Shown: one piece after another, positions 1 to 5,873 of the stretch
Layout: every line of letters begins with the position of its first letter
Position numbering within the stretch: position 1 is the stretch's first letter
NCBI GenBank assembly: GCA_013044365.1
Contig: JABEUP010000235.1
Location: 1 to 5,873, forward strand
Direction: 5' to 3'
DNA from: Acidimicrobiaceae bacterium
GTDB lineage: Bacteria > Actinomycetota > Acidimicrobiia > Acidimicrobiales > Acidimicrobiaceae
DNA length: 5,873 nt
Position numbers and translations under genes: made by a program
The notes under the pieces: model-generated
Database searches by the model: none
What the model was told of the DNA's origin: nothing
Seen by the model: only the letters and a program-made list of their open reading frames with translations

Positions 1-999
1 CAGTCGGAGAAACTTCTCCATGTCTCGAACATTTTTGCAAATGAAATCGGTCCAAAGGTTGCAGCGATGCTGAATCACCTCATTCTTTTGGGTTCATCGG
101 GACATGTGAACGGTCGGGTTTTCTTTGCCAATTCAGGTACAGAGGTGAACGAAGCGGCTATCAAGCTGGCAAGAAAATTCGGGTTGGAAGAAGGACGCCA
201 CCACATAATCACCGCCACCGGCTCGTTTCATGGCCGAACCATGGGATCACTTAGTGCAACCGGACAAAGGTCGAAGCAGGCTTCTTTTGAACCGCTGCTA
301 CCCGGGTTCACCCATGTCGAATGGAACAATATTGCCGCTATGGAAAGTGCAATCAGCGGTCAGACGGTAGCGGTAATGCTCGAACCCATTCAGGGGGAGG
401 CTGGCGTGATCGATCCAACTCCCGGCTATCTGGAAGCAGCCCGTGAGTTGTGTAACGAACGGGGATTGCTCCTGATAATGGATGAGGTGCAGACAGGTCT
501 TGGCCGAACTGGCGCCTGGTTCGCGTTTCAGCATCATTCGATATTGCCGGACATTGTGACAATAGCTAAATCATTGGGGTCCGGAGTACCAATCGGGGCC
601 TGCTGGGCCAGAGACGATGTGGCCGCGGCATTTTCTGCCGGAGATCACGGCGCCACCTTCGGGGGGCAGCCGCTTGCCGCATCTGCGGCTTTGGCCACGA
701 TTCGCGAGATGATCGAGATTGACGCACCCAACAGGGCCTCAGAGCTGGGTGACCGTATTGACAAGAACTTCGAAGGTAATAAGGAGATTCGGTATATTTC
801 CGGCTCAGGATTGCTTCGCGGTGTAAATTTGGTGCGTCCTGCGGCCAAGAAGATCGCCGAAATAGCTCAGCAAAAGGGATTGATCATCAATCCGATTGGG
901 GACGATACCATCCGGCTCGCGCCCCCTCTGGTGGTTTCATCATCTCAAATTGACCGCGCCTGCGATTTGATTACAGAAGCAATTGGGGAGTCGCAATGA
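1..999 (+). CDS. argD: Acetylornithine aminotransferase (ArgD), 5'-truncated by the window edge
   Basis: PLP-dependent class-III aminotransferase that converts N-acetylglutamate 5-semialdehyde and glutamate to N-acetylornithine and 2-oxoglutarate in the cytoplasmic arginine pathway. The frame is open from base 1, reading QSEKLLHVSNIFANE, which is typical ArgD sequence lying before the first ATG at 67. That ATG is therefore internal and the true start lies upstream. The visible 332 residues lack roughly the first 60 of a usual ~390-400 aa protein. Family motifs in order, numbered from base 1: FFANSGTEVNEAA (from residue 41), a GSFHGRTMGS block, LEPIQGEAGV, MDEVQTGLGRTG with the PLP-ring Asp at 161, AKSLGSGVPIGA with the Schiff-base Lys at 190, and GATFGGQPLA. 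The stop codon overlaps the argF start by four bases. Related ornithine or succinylornithine aminotransferases share these motifs, but the position inside an arg cluster supports ArgD. Confidence 0.96.
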   Translation, partial: QSEKLLHVSNIFANEIGPKVAAMLNHLILLGSSGHVNGRVFFANSGTEVNEAAIKLARKFGLEEGRHHIITATGSFHGRTMGSLSATGQRSKQASFEPLLPGFTHVEWNNIAAMESAISGQTVAVMLEPIQGEAGVIDPTPGYLEAARELCNERGLLLIMDEVQTGLGRTGAWFAFQHHSILPDIVTIAKSLGSGVPIGACWARDDVAAAFSAGDHGATFGGQPLAASAALATIREMIEIDAPNRASELGDRIDKNFEGNKEIRYISGSGLLRGVNLVRPAAKKIAEIAQQKGLIINPIGDDTIRLAPPLVVSSSQIDRACDLITEAIGESQ

Positions 1000-1907
1000 A
1001 GCATTTTCTTGAGATTGATGATCTTTCAAAGGAAGAGATCCTGGAGGTTCTTGAGTTATCGAGGGTACTGTCGCCACCGAAGGTTTTATCCGATGTTTCA
1101 GTTGGTTTGGTGTTCGAGAAGCCATCGTTGAGAACCCGCAATTCATGTGAGTCGGCTATCTTCCAGCTTGGCGGTCTTCCGGTTTCAATGGTTTCCGGCG
1201 AAGTGGGTTTAGACAAACGGGAGTCCGCCGAGGACGTCGCCCGAACGCTGGCAAGCTATCACGGGTACATCGGGGCCCGTGTCTTTGCCCATTCGACATT
1301 ACAAAGAATGGCTTCAGCCCTGGACTCGAGTGGTTCTGACACAGGGATTATCAACCTTTTGTCCGATGCCTCTCACCCTTGTCAGGCTCTGGCGGATTTA
1401 GCTACCATTCAGAGCCATTTTGGCTTTCAGCCTGGTTTAAAGGTTGCTTATGTCGGGGATTCAAATAATGTGACCAGATCACTAGCCATTGGATGCCTGA
1501 TGATGGGGATGGATGTTTCGATATCTTCGCCAACGGATTACGGCTTTTCGCGGGCCGAACGTGAAAGGCTGAGATTAATTGGCAATGTGGGATTTTTTAC
1601 AGATCCCCAGCAGGGGATTGCCGGGGCTGACGTGGTCTATACAGATGTGTGGACCTCTATGGGACAGGAGGAAGAGCGTCAGCAGAGACTAAGTGATTTT
1701 GCTGAATTCACAGTTGATTCCGTTCTTATGTCCAAGGCGCGCAGAGGTGCCATTGTGATGCATTGTCTTCCAGCTCACGAGGGTGAGGAGATTTCCAGAG
1801 AAGTATTGGAGTCTAAAGCCTCAGTTGTGTGGGAGCAGGCGCAAAATCGAATGCATGTGATGAGGGGGCTTTTCTTATTCATGAGTGGTGTAAGGCCGAG
1901 GAGTTAA
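996..1907 (+). CDS. argF: Ornithine carbamoyltransferase (ArgF)
   Basis: Cytoplasmic enzyme that transfers the carbamoyl group of carbamoyl phosphate to ornithine, giving citrulline. Its 303 residues match the usual length for anabolic OTCases. Carbamoyl-phosphate site: FEKPSLRTRNS, with S44-L45-R46-T47 where many family members have S-T-R-T, and HPCQ at 127-130. Ornithine site: GDSNNV (D155-N158), DVWTSMG (D217, S221-M222-G223) and HCLP at 256-259, whose Cys257 is the conserved active-site cysteine. R285, in QNRMH near the C-terminus, is the usual late conserved arginine. The SMG and HCLP motifs distinguish it from aspartate carbamoyltransferase. The start ATG overlaps the argD stop as ATGA and is preceded by GGGGAG at 985-990 with 5-nt spacing, so translation is probably coupled to argD. 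Only 2 bp separate its TAA from the argR start. Confidence 0.97.
   Translation: MKHFLEIDDLSKEEILEVLELSRVLSPPKVLSDVSVGLVFEKPSLRTRNSCESAIFQLGGLPVSMVSGEVGLDKRESAEDVARTLASYHGYIGARVFAHSTLQRMASALDSSGSDTGIINLLSDASHPCQALADLATIQSHFGFQPGLKVAYVGDSNNVTRSLAIGCLMMGMDVSISSPTDYGFSRAERERLRLIGNVGFFTDPQQGIAGADVVYTDVWTSMGQEEERQQRLSDFAEFTVDSVLMSKARRGAIVMHCLPAHEGEEISREVLESKASVVWEQAQNRMHVMRGLFLFMSGVRPRS
1898..1903 (+). promoter_or_regulatory. Ribosome binding site that fixes the argR GTG start
   Basis: GAGGAG lies inside the last codons of argF, six bases before GTG at 1910-1912. An upstream in-frame ATG at 1829 would add 27 residues that do not resemble ArgR and would make the gene overlap argF by 79 bp. The purine-rich site and the family-typical N-terminus together favour the GTG. 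Confidence 0.75.
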
Positions 1908-1909
1908 TA

Positions 1910-2371
1910 GTGGCAAAGAACCAGCGTCAACATAGGATCACAAAAATACTTGAAAATAACGTGGTCACTTCTCAGTCGCAGCTTGTGGAACTTCTTTCTG
2001 ATGATGGAATTATCGCAACCCAAGCTACAGTGTCGCGAGATCTGGAGGAGCTGGGCGCGATAAAGGTGAGACTTTCCGGACGGGAGAGTGTTTACGCGGT
2101 TCCGGAGCTTCCAAAGGATCAGACCGCGCCAGAGGAGCACCTGAAAAGGGTTATGTCCGACTGGGTGGTTGAGGTAACCCGCTCGTCCGTAATCGTTTTG
2201 CTGAGGACTCCGCCTGGTTGCGCCCACGTTGTGGCTTCAGCGCTCGATCGTTCCCAAATTAAGGAAATACTTGGCACCGTTGCTGGCGATGACACTGTTA
2301 TGGTTATCGCAAACGAAGATTCGGGCGGGGAGAACCTGGCCCAGGTCCTGCGTGTTTTAGCAGGTCTTTAG
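1910..2371 (+). CDS. argR: Arginine repressor (ArgR)
   Basis: Arginine-responsive transcription regulator of the ArgR/AhrC family. With arginine bound it acts as a hexamer on ARG boxes to repress biosynthetic genes. Starting at GTG 1910 gives 153 aa, the normal family length. Residues ~1-70 form the winged helix-turn-helix: AKNQRQHRITKILEN, then TQATVSRDLEELGAIKV with the signature S42-R43 in the recognition helix. Residues ~85-153 form the oligomerisation and arginine-binding domain, with GTVAGDDT at 122-129; D127 and D128 correspond to the paired aspartates that contact arginine. The protein ends in AQVLRVLAGL. It starts 2 bp after argF and so is probably co-transcribed with it. Because ArgR normally represses the arg operon, autoregulation as an operon member is likely (inference). 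Confidence 0.96.
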   Translation: MAKNQRQHRITKILENNVVTSQSQLVELLSDDGIIATQATVSRDLEELGAIKVRLSGRESVYAVPELPKDQTAPEEHLKRVMSDWVVEVTRSSVIVLLRTPPGCAHVVASALDRSQIKEILGTVAGDDTVMVIANEDSGGENLAQVLRVLAGL

Positions 2372-2383
2372 GTTCAATTCGAG

Positions 2384-2401
2384 TGTGCAAATGTTTTCAG
2401 G
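2384..2401. promoter_or_regulatory. Candidate degenerate ARG box upstream of argG
   Basis: The 18-mer TGTGCAAATGTTTTCAGG has imperfect dyad symmetry: TGCAAA facing TTTTCA differs from a perfect inverted repeat at one position. It matches about 7 of the 10 fixed positions of the E. coli ARG-box consensus TNTGAATWWWWATTCANW, including the outer TG and TTCA. It lies 13 bp after the argR stop and 55 bp before argG, where an operator would make sense. A single weak match in AT-rich spacer DNA can arise by chance, so this is only a candidate. Confidence 0.28.
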
Positions 2402-2456
2402 GTGTTCATAGGGAGAGATTCTAAGTTCATTGGAAGTAATTGGATGGAGTGAATAG

Positions 2457-3650
2457 ATGTCAAAAGGAAGAGTGGTACTCGCATATTCTGGTGGACTGGA
2501 TACCTCGGTTTCCGTTAAATGGATTTCTGAGGTTCATGACCTGGAGGTCATAGCCTTGGCGGTTGATGTCGGCCAGGGAGAGGATTTTGACGTCATTCGA
2601 AACCGGGCTCTTGCCGCGGGCGCAGTCGAGGCTGAAGTTGTGGATGCCAAGGATGAGTTTGCGCGAGATTTCATTATTCCTGCCCTGTTTGCAAATGCAA
2701 TGTATGAAAATAAATATCCATTGGTATCGGCGCTTTCAAGACCAGTCATAACCAAGCATCTAGTCGAGGCTTCCAAGCGTTACGGTGCCAAGACGGTTGC
2801 CCACGGATGTACAGGGAAGGGAAACGATCAGGTGCGGTTTGAGGTGTCGATCCGTGCTCTAAGGCCTGACCTGGAGATTCTTGCGCCGGTCAGGACTTGG
2901 GGTCTTTCCCGGGAAGATTCAATAGAGTATGCGGCGAGACACAATATTCCGATCATGGCTACCAAGGAGAAGGTTTATTCGATCGACCAGAATCTTTGGG
3001 GCCGGGCTATTGAGGCAGGTGAAATGGAGGATCCCTGGTTCAAACCTCCTGTGGGCATATATCAAACCACTGTGCAAACGGCGACCGAGCCGTCTTCGTT
3101 GGTTATATCTTTTGAATCGGGGATACCGACTGCTCTGAACGGTAGAACAATGGGACTAGTCGAGTTGATTTCAGACATATCTCAAATGGTTGGAGCCTAT
3201 GGATTCGGACGGATCGACATGGTTGAGAACCGCCGCGTCGGTATCAAATCACGCGAGGTCTATGAAGCTCCAGGGGCACTCGCTCTAATTATGGCCCATT
3301 CCGATCTTGAGGATCTCACTTTAGAGCGAGATCTCTCGCATGAAAAACTCAGACTCGGACCAAGGTGGACGGAGTTGGTGTATGACGGATTGTGGTATTC
3401 GCCTCTGAAGCAGGCTATCGATTCATTCATGGTTTATACACAAAAATATGTCACCGGTGACGTTCGGCTATCACTAGAGCCTGGACGCGTAATGGTTGAG
3501 GGGAGACGGTCACCGGTTGGACTCTACGACTATGAACTGGCCACATATGACCCAGCTGACGCCTTCAGACATCAAGATGCGGAAGGGTTCGTCAGGCTTT
3601 GGGGACTCGGTGTCCAGACATGGTCACGTAAACAGCTTGGTACGGACTAG
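2457..3650 (+). CDS. argG: Argininosuccinate synthase (ArgG)
   Basis: ATP-dependent cytoplasmic enzyme that joins citrulline and aspartate to form argininosuccinate, releasing AMP and pyrophosphate through a citrullyl-adenylate intermediate. The 397 residues match the ~400-aa family size. The N-terminal ATP pyrophosphatase loop is AYSGGLDTS at residues 9-17. Next come YPLVSALSRPVITKHL, then HGCTGKGNDQVRFE from residue 116, which is the strongly conserved block binding aspartate and citrulline, and SIDQNLWGRAIEAGEMEDPW from residue 175. The C-terminal part carries the multimerisation region (KYVTGDVRLSLEPG and VGLYDYELATY). The ATG at 2457 has GGAG at 2446-2449 with 7-nt spacing, and the N-terminus MSKGRVVLAYSGG is typical. 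An 85-bp spacer separates it from argR, so it could be read through from upstream or have its own promoter. I see no strong sigma-70-like promoter there. Confidence 0.98.
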   Translation: MSKGRVVLAYSGGLDTSVSVKWISEVHDLEVIALAVDVGQGEDFDVIRNRALAAGAVEAEVVDAKDEFARDFIIPALFANAMYENKYPLVSALSRPVITKHLVEASKRYGAKTVAHGCTGKGNDQVRFEVSIRALRPDLEILAPVRTWGLSREDSIEYAARHNIPIMATKEKVYSIDQNLWGRAIEAGEMEDPWFKPPVGIYQTTVQTATEPSSLVISFESGIPTALNGRTMGLVELISDISQMVGAYGFGRIDMVENRRVGIKSREVYEAPGALALIMAHSDLEDLTLERDLSHEKLRLGPRWTELVYDGLWYSPLKQAIDSFMVYTQKYVTGDVRLSLEPGRVMVEGRRSPVGLYDYELATYDPADAFRHQDAEGFVRLWGLGVQTWSRKQLGTD

Positions 3651-3728
3651 GTTAATAAGGCTTTTTACCGAGATTGTATTTTGCTAAACAGTTGATAAAG
3701 CGCTTGACGTAATTTTTAAGGTGGAACA
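3651..3728. other. AT-rich argG-argH spacer
   Basis: These 78 bp hold the argH ribosome binding site AAGGTGG at 3718-3724, close to the ATG. They also contain an 8-bp palindrome AAGCGCTT at 3698-3705, and TTGATA and TTGACG hexamers at 3692 and 3704 that lack well-spaced, convincing -10 partners. There is no stem-loop followed by a T-run, so read-through from argG into argH is the simplest reading. An internal promoter cannot be excluded. Confidence 0.5.
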
Positions 3729-5120
3729 ATGACCCTTTGGCACGGAAGATTTGGAGGTACTCCATCGTCGGAGTTGCTCGCATATACGCAGTCACTCAGC
3801 TTTGACAGGCGACTTGCTCATGACGACATATCCTGCTCTAAAGCACATGTCAAGGGTCTTGGTGTTGCCAAGATTATCACCGGGGAGGAAGTTGAGGTTC
3901 TCCTTACAACCCTGGATGGCGTGGAGGCTGAGCTTGATAGCGGCCAGTTTGAGTTCGAGTACTCCGATGAGGATATCCACACCGCAATTGAAAGGCGAGT
4001 TTCAGAACTTGCCGGTGATACTGGGGCAAAGTTGCACACCGGAAGAAGCCGTAATGACCAGGTGGCCACTGATCTTCGTTTATTTTCTAAGCGCGAACTT
4101 GCCGGTATCTGTTCCAGGATTTTGGAGTTTCAGAAGTTGCTAATGGGTCTTGCCGAATCGGCAGAAGACGTTTATCTTCCAGGGTATACCCATCTTCAGC
4201 GAGCTCAGCCCGTACTGCTCTCACATTATTTCCTCGCACACGGCTGGGCCTTGGCAAGGGATTTTGACCGTTTCGTCGAGACGATCGCCAGGCTGGATGT
4301 TTCTCCTCTTGGTGCCGGAGCTCTTGGTGGCTCCTCGTTGCCACTAGATCCAGATTTCGTCTCTATGGAACTCGGTTTTGCCAAGAGGTTCGACAACTCA
4401 TTGGATGCGGTTTCTGACCGTGATTTTGTGGCAGAAGCGCTATTTGATCTGGCTCTGCTGGGTGTGCACCTTTCACAAATCGGAGAGGAGCTGGTTCTTT
4501 GGTCCACCGAGGAATTTGGCTACCTGCGGCTTGACGATGCCTATTCTACCGGATCCTCGATGCTTCCCCAGAAGAAAAATCCCGATATTGCAGAGCTCGC
4601 CAGGGGTAAATCTGGAAGAGTCATCGGTTCACTGACTGGGTTTCTAACTACCCTCAAGGGGCTCCCGCTTTCCTACAACCGGGATCTTCAGGAGGACAAA
4701 GAGCCACTGTTTGACGCATTGAACCAAATCTCGCTCGGACTTTCATCGCTCTCAGGTTTGCTGTCGACCGCCGGTTTCGATTTTTCGAGAATGCGCAAGG
4801 CGGCAGATTCACAATACCTCTGTGCAATCGACCTGGCGGAGTGGCTTGTTTCAAAGGGGGTACCCTTCCGGAAGGCGCATGCGATAATTGGCGGATTGGT
4901 GCGTGATTCACTGGAGCGCCATGTCGATCTTGGTGAATTGGTAGATGCGCATCCGCAACTTGGCGCAGAGGCGGCGGCACTGCTGCTGCCCGGGGTGTCT
5001 GTCGAACGGAGGCAATCATTGGGAGGTTCGGGGACCGAGGCGGTAAAGATTCAGCTGGAGAGTTTTCGTCTGATGGTCTCAACGGAAGAAATCAGGATGG
5101 ATTCTCTGACAACTCGTTAA
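3729..5120 (+). CDS. argH: Argininosuccinate lyase (ArgH)
   Basis: Fumarase/aspartase-superfamily enzyme that splits argininosuccinate into arginine and fumarate, the last step of the pathway, in the cytoplasm. Members act as homotetramers with active sites built from three subunits. The 463 residues match the family's ~460. The N-terminus MTLWHGRFGG is characteristic. Conserved blocks in order: HTGRSRNDQ from H103, GYTHLQRAQP with the catalytic-site T154-H155, and the fumarate-lyase signature GSSMLPQKKNPD from G275. In that signature S276 aligns with the catalytic serine of delta-crystallin/ASL, with K282 and N284 nearby. NRDLQEDKEPLFDAL is also typical. The order M-L-P instead of L-M-P or I-M-P in the signature is a conservative variation. 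AAGGTGG just upstream supports the start at 3729. It is the last gene of the arg cluster in this window. Confidence 0.98.
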   Translation: MTLWHGRFGGTPSSELLAYTQSLSFDRRLAHDDISCSKAHVKGLGVAKIITGEEVEVLLTTLDGVEAELDSGQFEFEYSDEDIHTAIERRVSELAGDTGAKLHTGRSRNDQVATDLRLFSKRELAGICSRILEFQKLLMGLAESAEDVYLPGYTHLQRAQPVLLSHYFLAHGWALARDFDRFVETIARLDVSPLGAGALGGSSLPLDPDFVSMELGFAKRFDNSLDAVSDRDFVAEALFDLALLGVHLSQIGEELVLWSTEEFGYLRLDDAYSTGSSMLPQKKNPDIAELARGKSGRVIGSLTGFLTTLKGLPLSYNRDLQEDKEPLFDALNQISLGLSSLSGLLSTAGFDFSRMRKAADSQYLCAIDLAEWLVSKGVPFRKAHAIIGGLVRDSLERHVDLGELVDAHPQLGAEAAALLLPGVSVERRQSLGGSGTEAVKIQLESFRLMVSTEEIRMDSLTTR

Positions 5121-5260
5121 GAATATCGGATTTGGTAGTTGCTCCTCGGATTTTCGATTGCCTTTTGAACCCGGGCAACGTATGGTTATAGAGATTCATC
5201 AAATGAACAAGTTCTATTGCCGACCAGATGGTGACCAGATACTGTTTCTAGACGAAAGTA
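5121..5260. other. Gap between argH and the repeat-protein gene
   Basis: The 140 bp contain no convincing gene and no recognisable intrinsic terminator after argH: I found no GC-rich stem followed by a T-run. A short direct repeat TCGGATTT occurs at 5126-5133 and 5146-5153, exactly 20 bp apart. A possible promoter lies at 5165-5192. An in-frame TAG at 5249-5251 sets the upstream limit of the following reading frame. Confidence 0.5.
5165..5192 (+). promoter_or_regulatory. Possible sigma-70-like promoter for the repeat-protein gene
   Basis: TTGAAC at 5165-5170 and TATAGA at 5187-5192 are separated by 16 bp and match the -35 and -10 consensus hexamers at four positions each. Transcription from here would give a leader of about 60 nt before GTG 5261. 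The match is modest and was found by eye. It is plausible mainly because a functionally unrelated gene starts downstream. Confidence 0.25.
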
Positions 5261-5873
5261 GTGACAAATTTGAAAATCTATCGCCTCGCCAGCAAGTTTG
5301 TAGTTCTCTCAGTATTGTCTTTTTCGATCGTGGGATCGGGAAGTTTTGTGAAAATCTACCGTAGTTCCCCACTGTCCGCCGTGCTGACATCATATTCAAA
5401 TCCGCCGGTTGTCGGTTATGGGGGTGCCCAGCCAATTGCAGCGAACCAGCAAGTCATCCCCTCATCGTTAGTGGTGGCAATGACCATGACTCCAGACGGC
5501 AAGGGCTATTGGCTTGTGGGTGCAACCGGTGAGATTTTCACATATGGCGATGCAACCAATTACGGGTCTGCCTCCAATCTCGCACTTTACGCGCCGATTG
5601 TCGGGATGGCCGCTACTCCAGACGGCAAGGGCTATTGGCTGGTAGGCTCCAACGGTACCATTTATCCCTTTGGAGACGCCGCCTCCTACGGATCGATGGG
5701 CGGGAAGACGCTAAATGGCCCGATTGTCGGGATGGCCGCTACTCCAGACGGCAAGGGCTATTGGCTGGTAGCAGCTGATGGGGGGATTGTTACCTTCGGA
5801 GACGCCACGTTTTATGGCTCGATGGGGGGCAAGTTCTTAGCCGGTGCAATTGTCGGGATGGCCGCTACTCCAG
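5261..5873 (+). CDS. Probable exported protein with tandem 42-residue GYWLV/FGDA/YGS repeats, truncated at the right edge
   Basis: The function is not known. The frame opens after TAG 5249-5251 and has no ATG before 5480, where that ATG is already inside the first repeat. GTG 5261 is the most upstream start; TTG 5270 (reading MKIYRLASK) and GTG 5348 are alternatives. From GTG, 204 residues are visible. They begin with a short basic stretch (KIYRLASK, 5-12) and a hydrophobic run FVVLSVLSFSIVG (13-25), resembling a Sec signal peptide or membrane anchor. A Ser/Pro/Gly-rich linker runs to about residue 70. Repeats then occupy 71-112, 113-154 and 155-196, with a fourth starting at 197. The consensus is IVGMAATPDGKGYWLV, a variable G-x-I segment, (Y/F)GDA, then YGS. 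Such repeats are familiar from uncharacterised Acidimicrobiia surface proteins, and a beta-propeller or similar beta fold is likely (inference). Its composition and context show no link to arginine synthesis. Confidence 0.8.
   Translation, partial: MTNLKIYRLASKFVVLSVLSFSIVGSGSFVKIYRSSPLSAVLTSYSNPPVVGYGGAQPIAANQQVIPSSLVVAMTMTPDGKGYWLVGATGEIFTYGDATNYGSASNLALYAPIVGMAATPDGKGYWLVGSNGTIYPFGDAASYGSMGGKTLNGPIVGMAATPDGKGYWLVAADGGIVTFGDATFYGSMGGKFLAGAIVGMAATP
5471..5873 (+). repeat. In-frame tandem repeat, 126-bp period, 3 full copies plus the start of a fourth
   Basis: Units run 5471-5596, 5597-5722 and 5723-5848, with a partial unit from 5849 to the window end. All have exactly the same length, equal to 42 codons. 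The second and third copies share a perfect 52-bp block (5594-5645 and 5720-5771), and a 26-bp core (5489-5514 in the first unit) is identical in all three. The partial fourth copy matches over its visible 25 bases. The other half of each unit has diverged in both DNA and protein. The array probably continues beyond the window. Confidence 0.95.

Noticed and set aside
1829..1909. N-terminal extension of ArgR from ATG 1829
   Set aside because: The extra 27 residues overlap argF in another frame and do not resemble ArgR. GTG 1910 has a good ribosome binding site and gives the family-typical length.
3698..3705. AAGCGCTT palindrome as a terminator or operator
   Set aside because: Eight bases with no loop and no extended stem; too short to support either role alone.
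3692..3720. Promoter for argH in the argG-argH spacer
   Set aside because: TTGATA and TTGACG hexamers are present, but the sequences 16-18 bp downstream do not resemble a -10 element, and the second would place it over the start codon.
4654..5082. 142-aa open frame on the minus strand within argH
   Set aside because: It lies entirely antisense to the intact argH, and its Pro/Arg-rich composition is typical of a shadow frame. It shows no family features.
5121..5160. Intrinsic terminator after argH
   Set aside because: No stem-loop with a following T-run could be found, only short AT-rich stretches.
5158..5364. 68-aa open frame starting at TTG 5158
   Set aside because: It has no recognisable motif, a non-ATG start without a clear ribosome binding site, and overlaps the start of the repeat protein, which has much stronger support.
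5471..5873. CRISPR-like regular repeats
   Set aside because: The 126-bp period, in-frame protein repeat and conserved spacing within a coding sequence show a protein repeat. There are no short palindromic repeats with unique spacers.

Overview
This window is a stretch of bacterial arginine-biosynthesis genes, all on the + strand, followed by the start of an unrelated gene for a probably exported repeat protein. The gene order argD-argF-argR-argG-argH, the sequence style of the enzymes (for example the ArgF motif S-L-R-T-R-N-S and the ArgG motif SIDQNLWG), and the 42-residue GYWLV...FGDA...YGS repeats at the right end together point to an actinobacterium. The class Acidimicrobiia is most likely, because proteins built from this repeat are, as far as I recall, especially common there. 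Base composition looks close to half G+C by eye, which would fit moderate-GC acidophilic members of that class. This placement is inference and cannot be proven from the window.

Layout: 1-999 is the 3' part of argD, with its start outside the window. argF (996-1907) overlaps it by 4 bp (ATGA), and argR (1910-2371, GTG start) follows after 2 bp, so these three form a tight, translationally coupled block. An 85-bp spacer holding a degenerate ARG-box-like palindrome precedes argG (2457-3650). A 78-bp AT-rich spacer precedes argH (3729-5120). A 140-bp gap with no convincing terminator then separates argH from a partial reading frame, which begins at about 5261 with a GTG (or TTG) codon and runs off the right edge. 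It encodes a hydrophobic export-signal-like N-terminus and then at least three exact-length tandem repeats of 42 aa (126 bp).

How the genes work together: ArgD makes N-acetylornithine, which is deacetylated to ornithine by enzymes not in the window. ArgF carbamoylates ornithine to citrulline, ArgG condenses citrulline with aspartate to argininosuccinate, and ArgH splits that into arginine and fumarate. ArgR is the arginine-sensing repressor expected to control the cluster, and its gene lies inside the operon it probably regulates. The upstream genes usually found with this set (argC, argJ, argB) would be expected to the left of the window.

The arginine genes look intact and ordinary. The part most worth a second look is the right end: the repeat protein has a non-ATG start, an ambiguous start codon, a putative export signal, and repeats whose cores are identical at the DNA level. 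I found no RNA genes, CRISPR array, insertion sequence or defence system.
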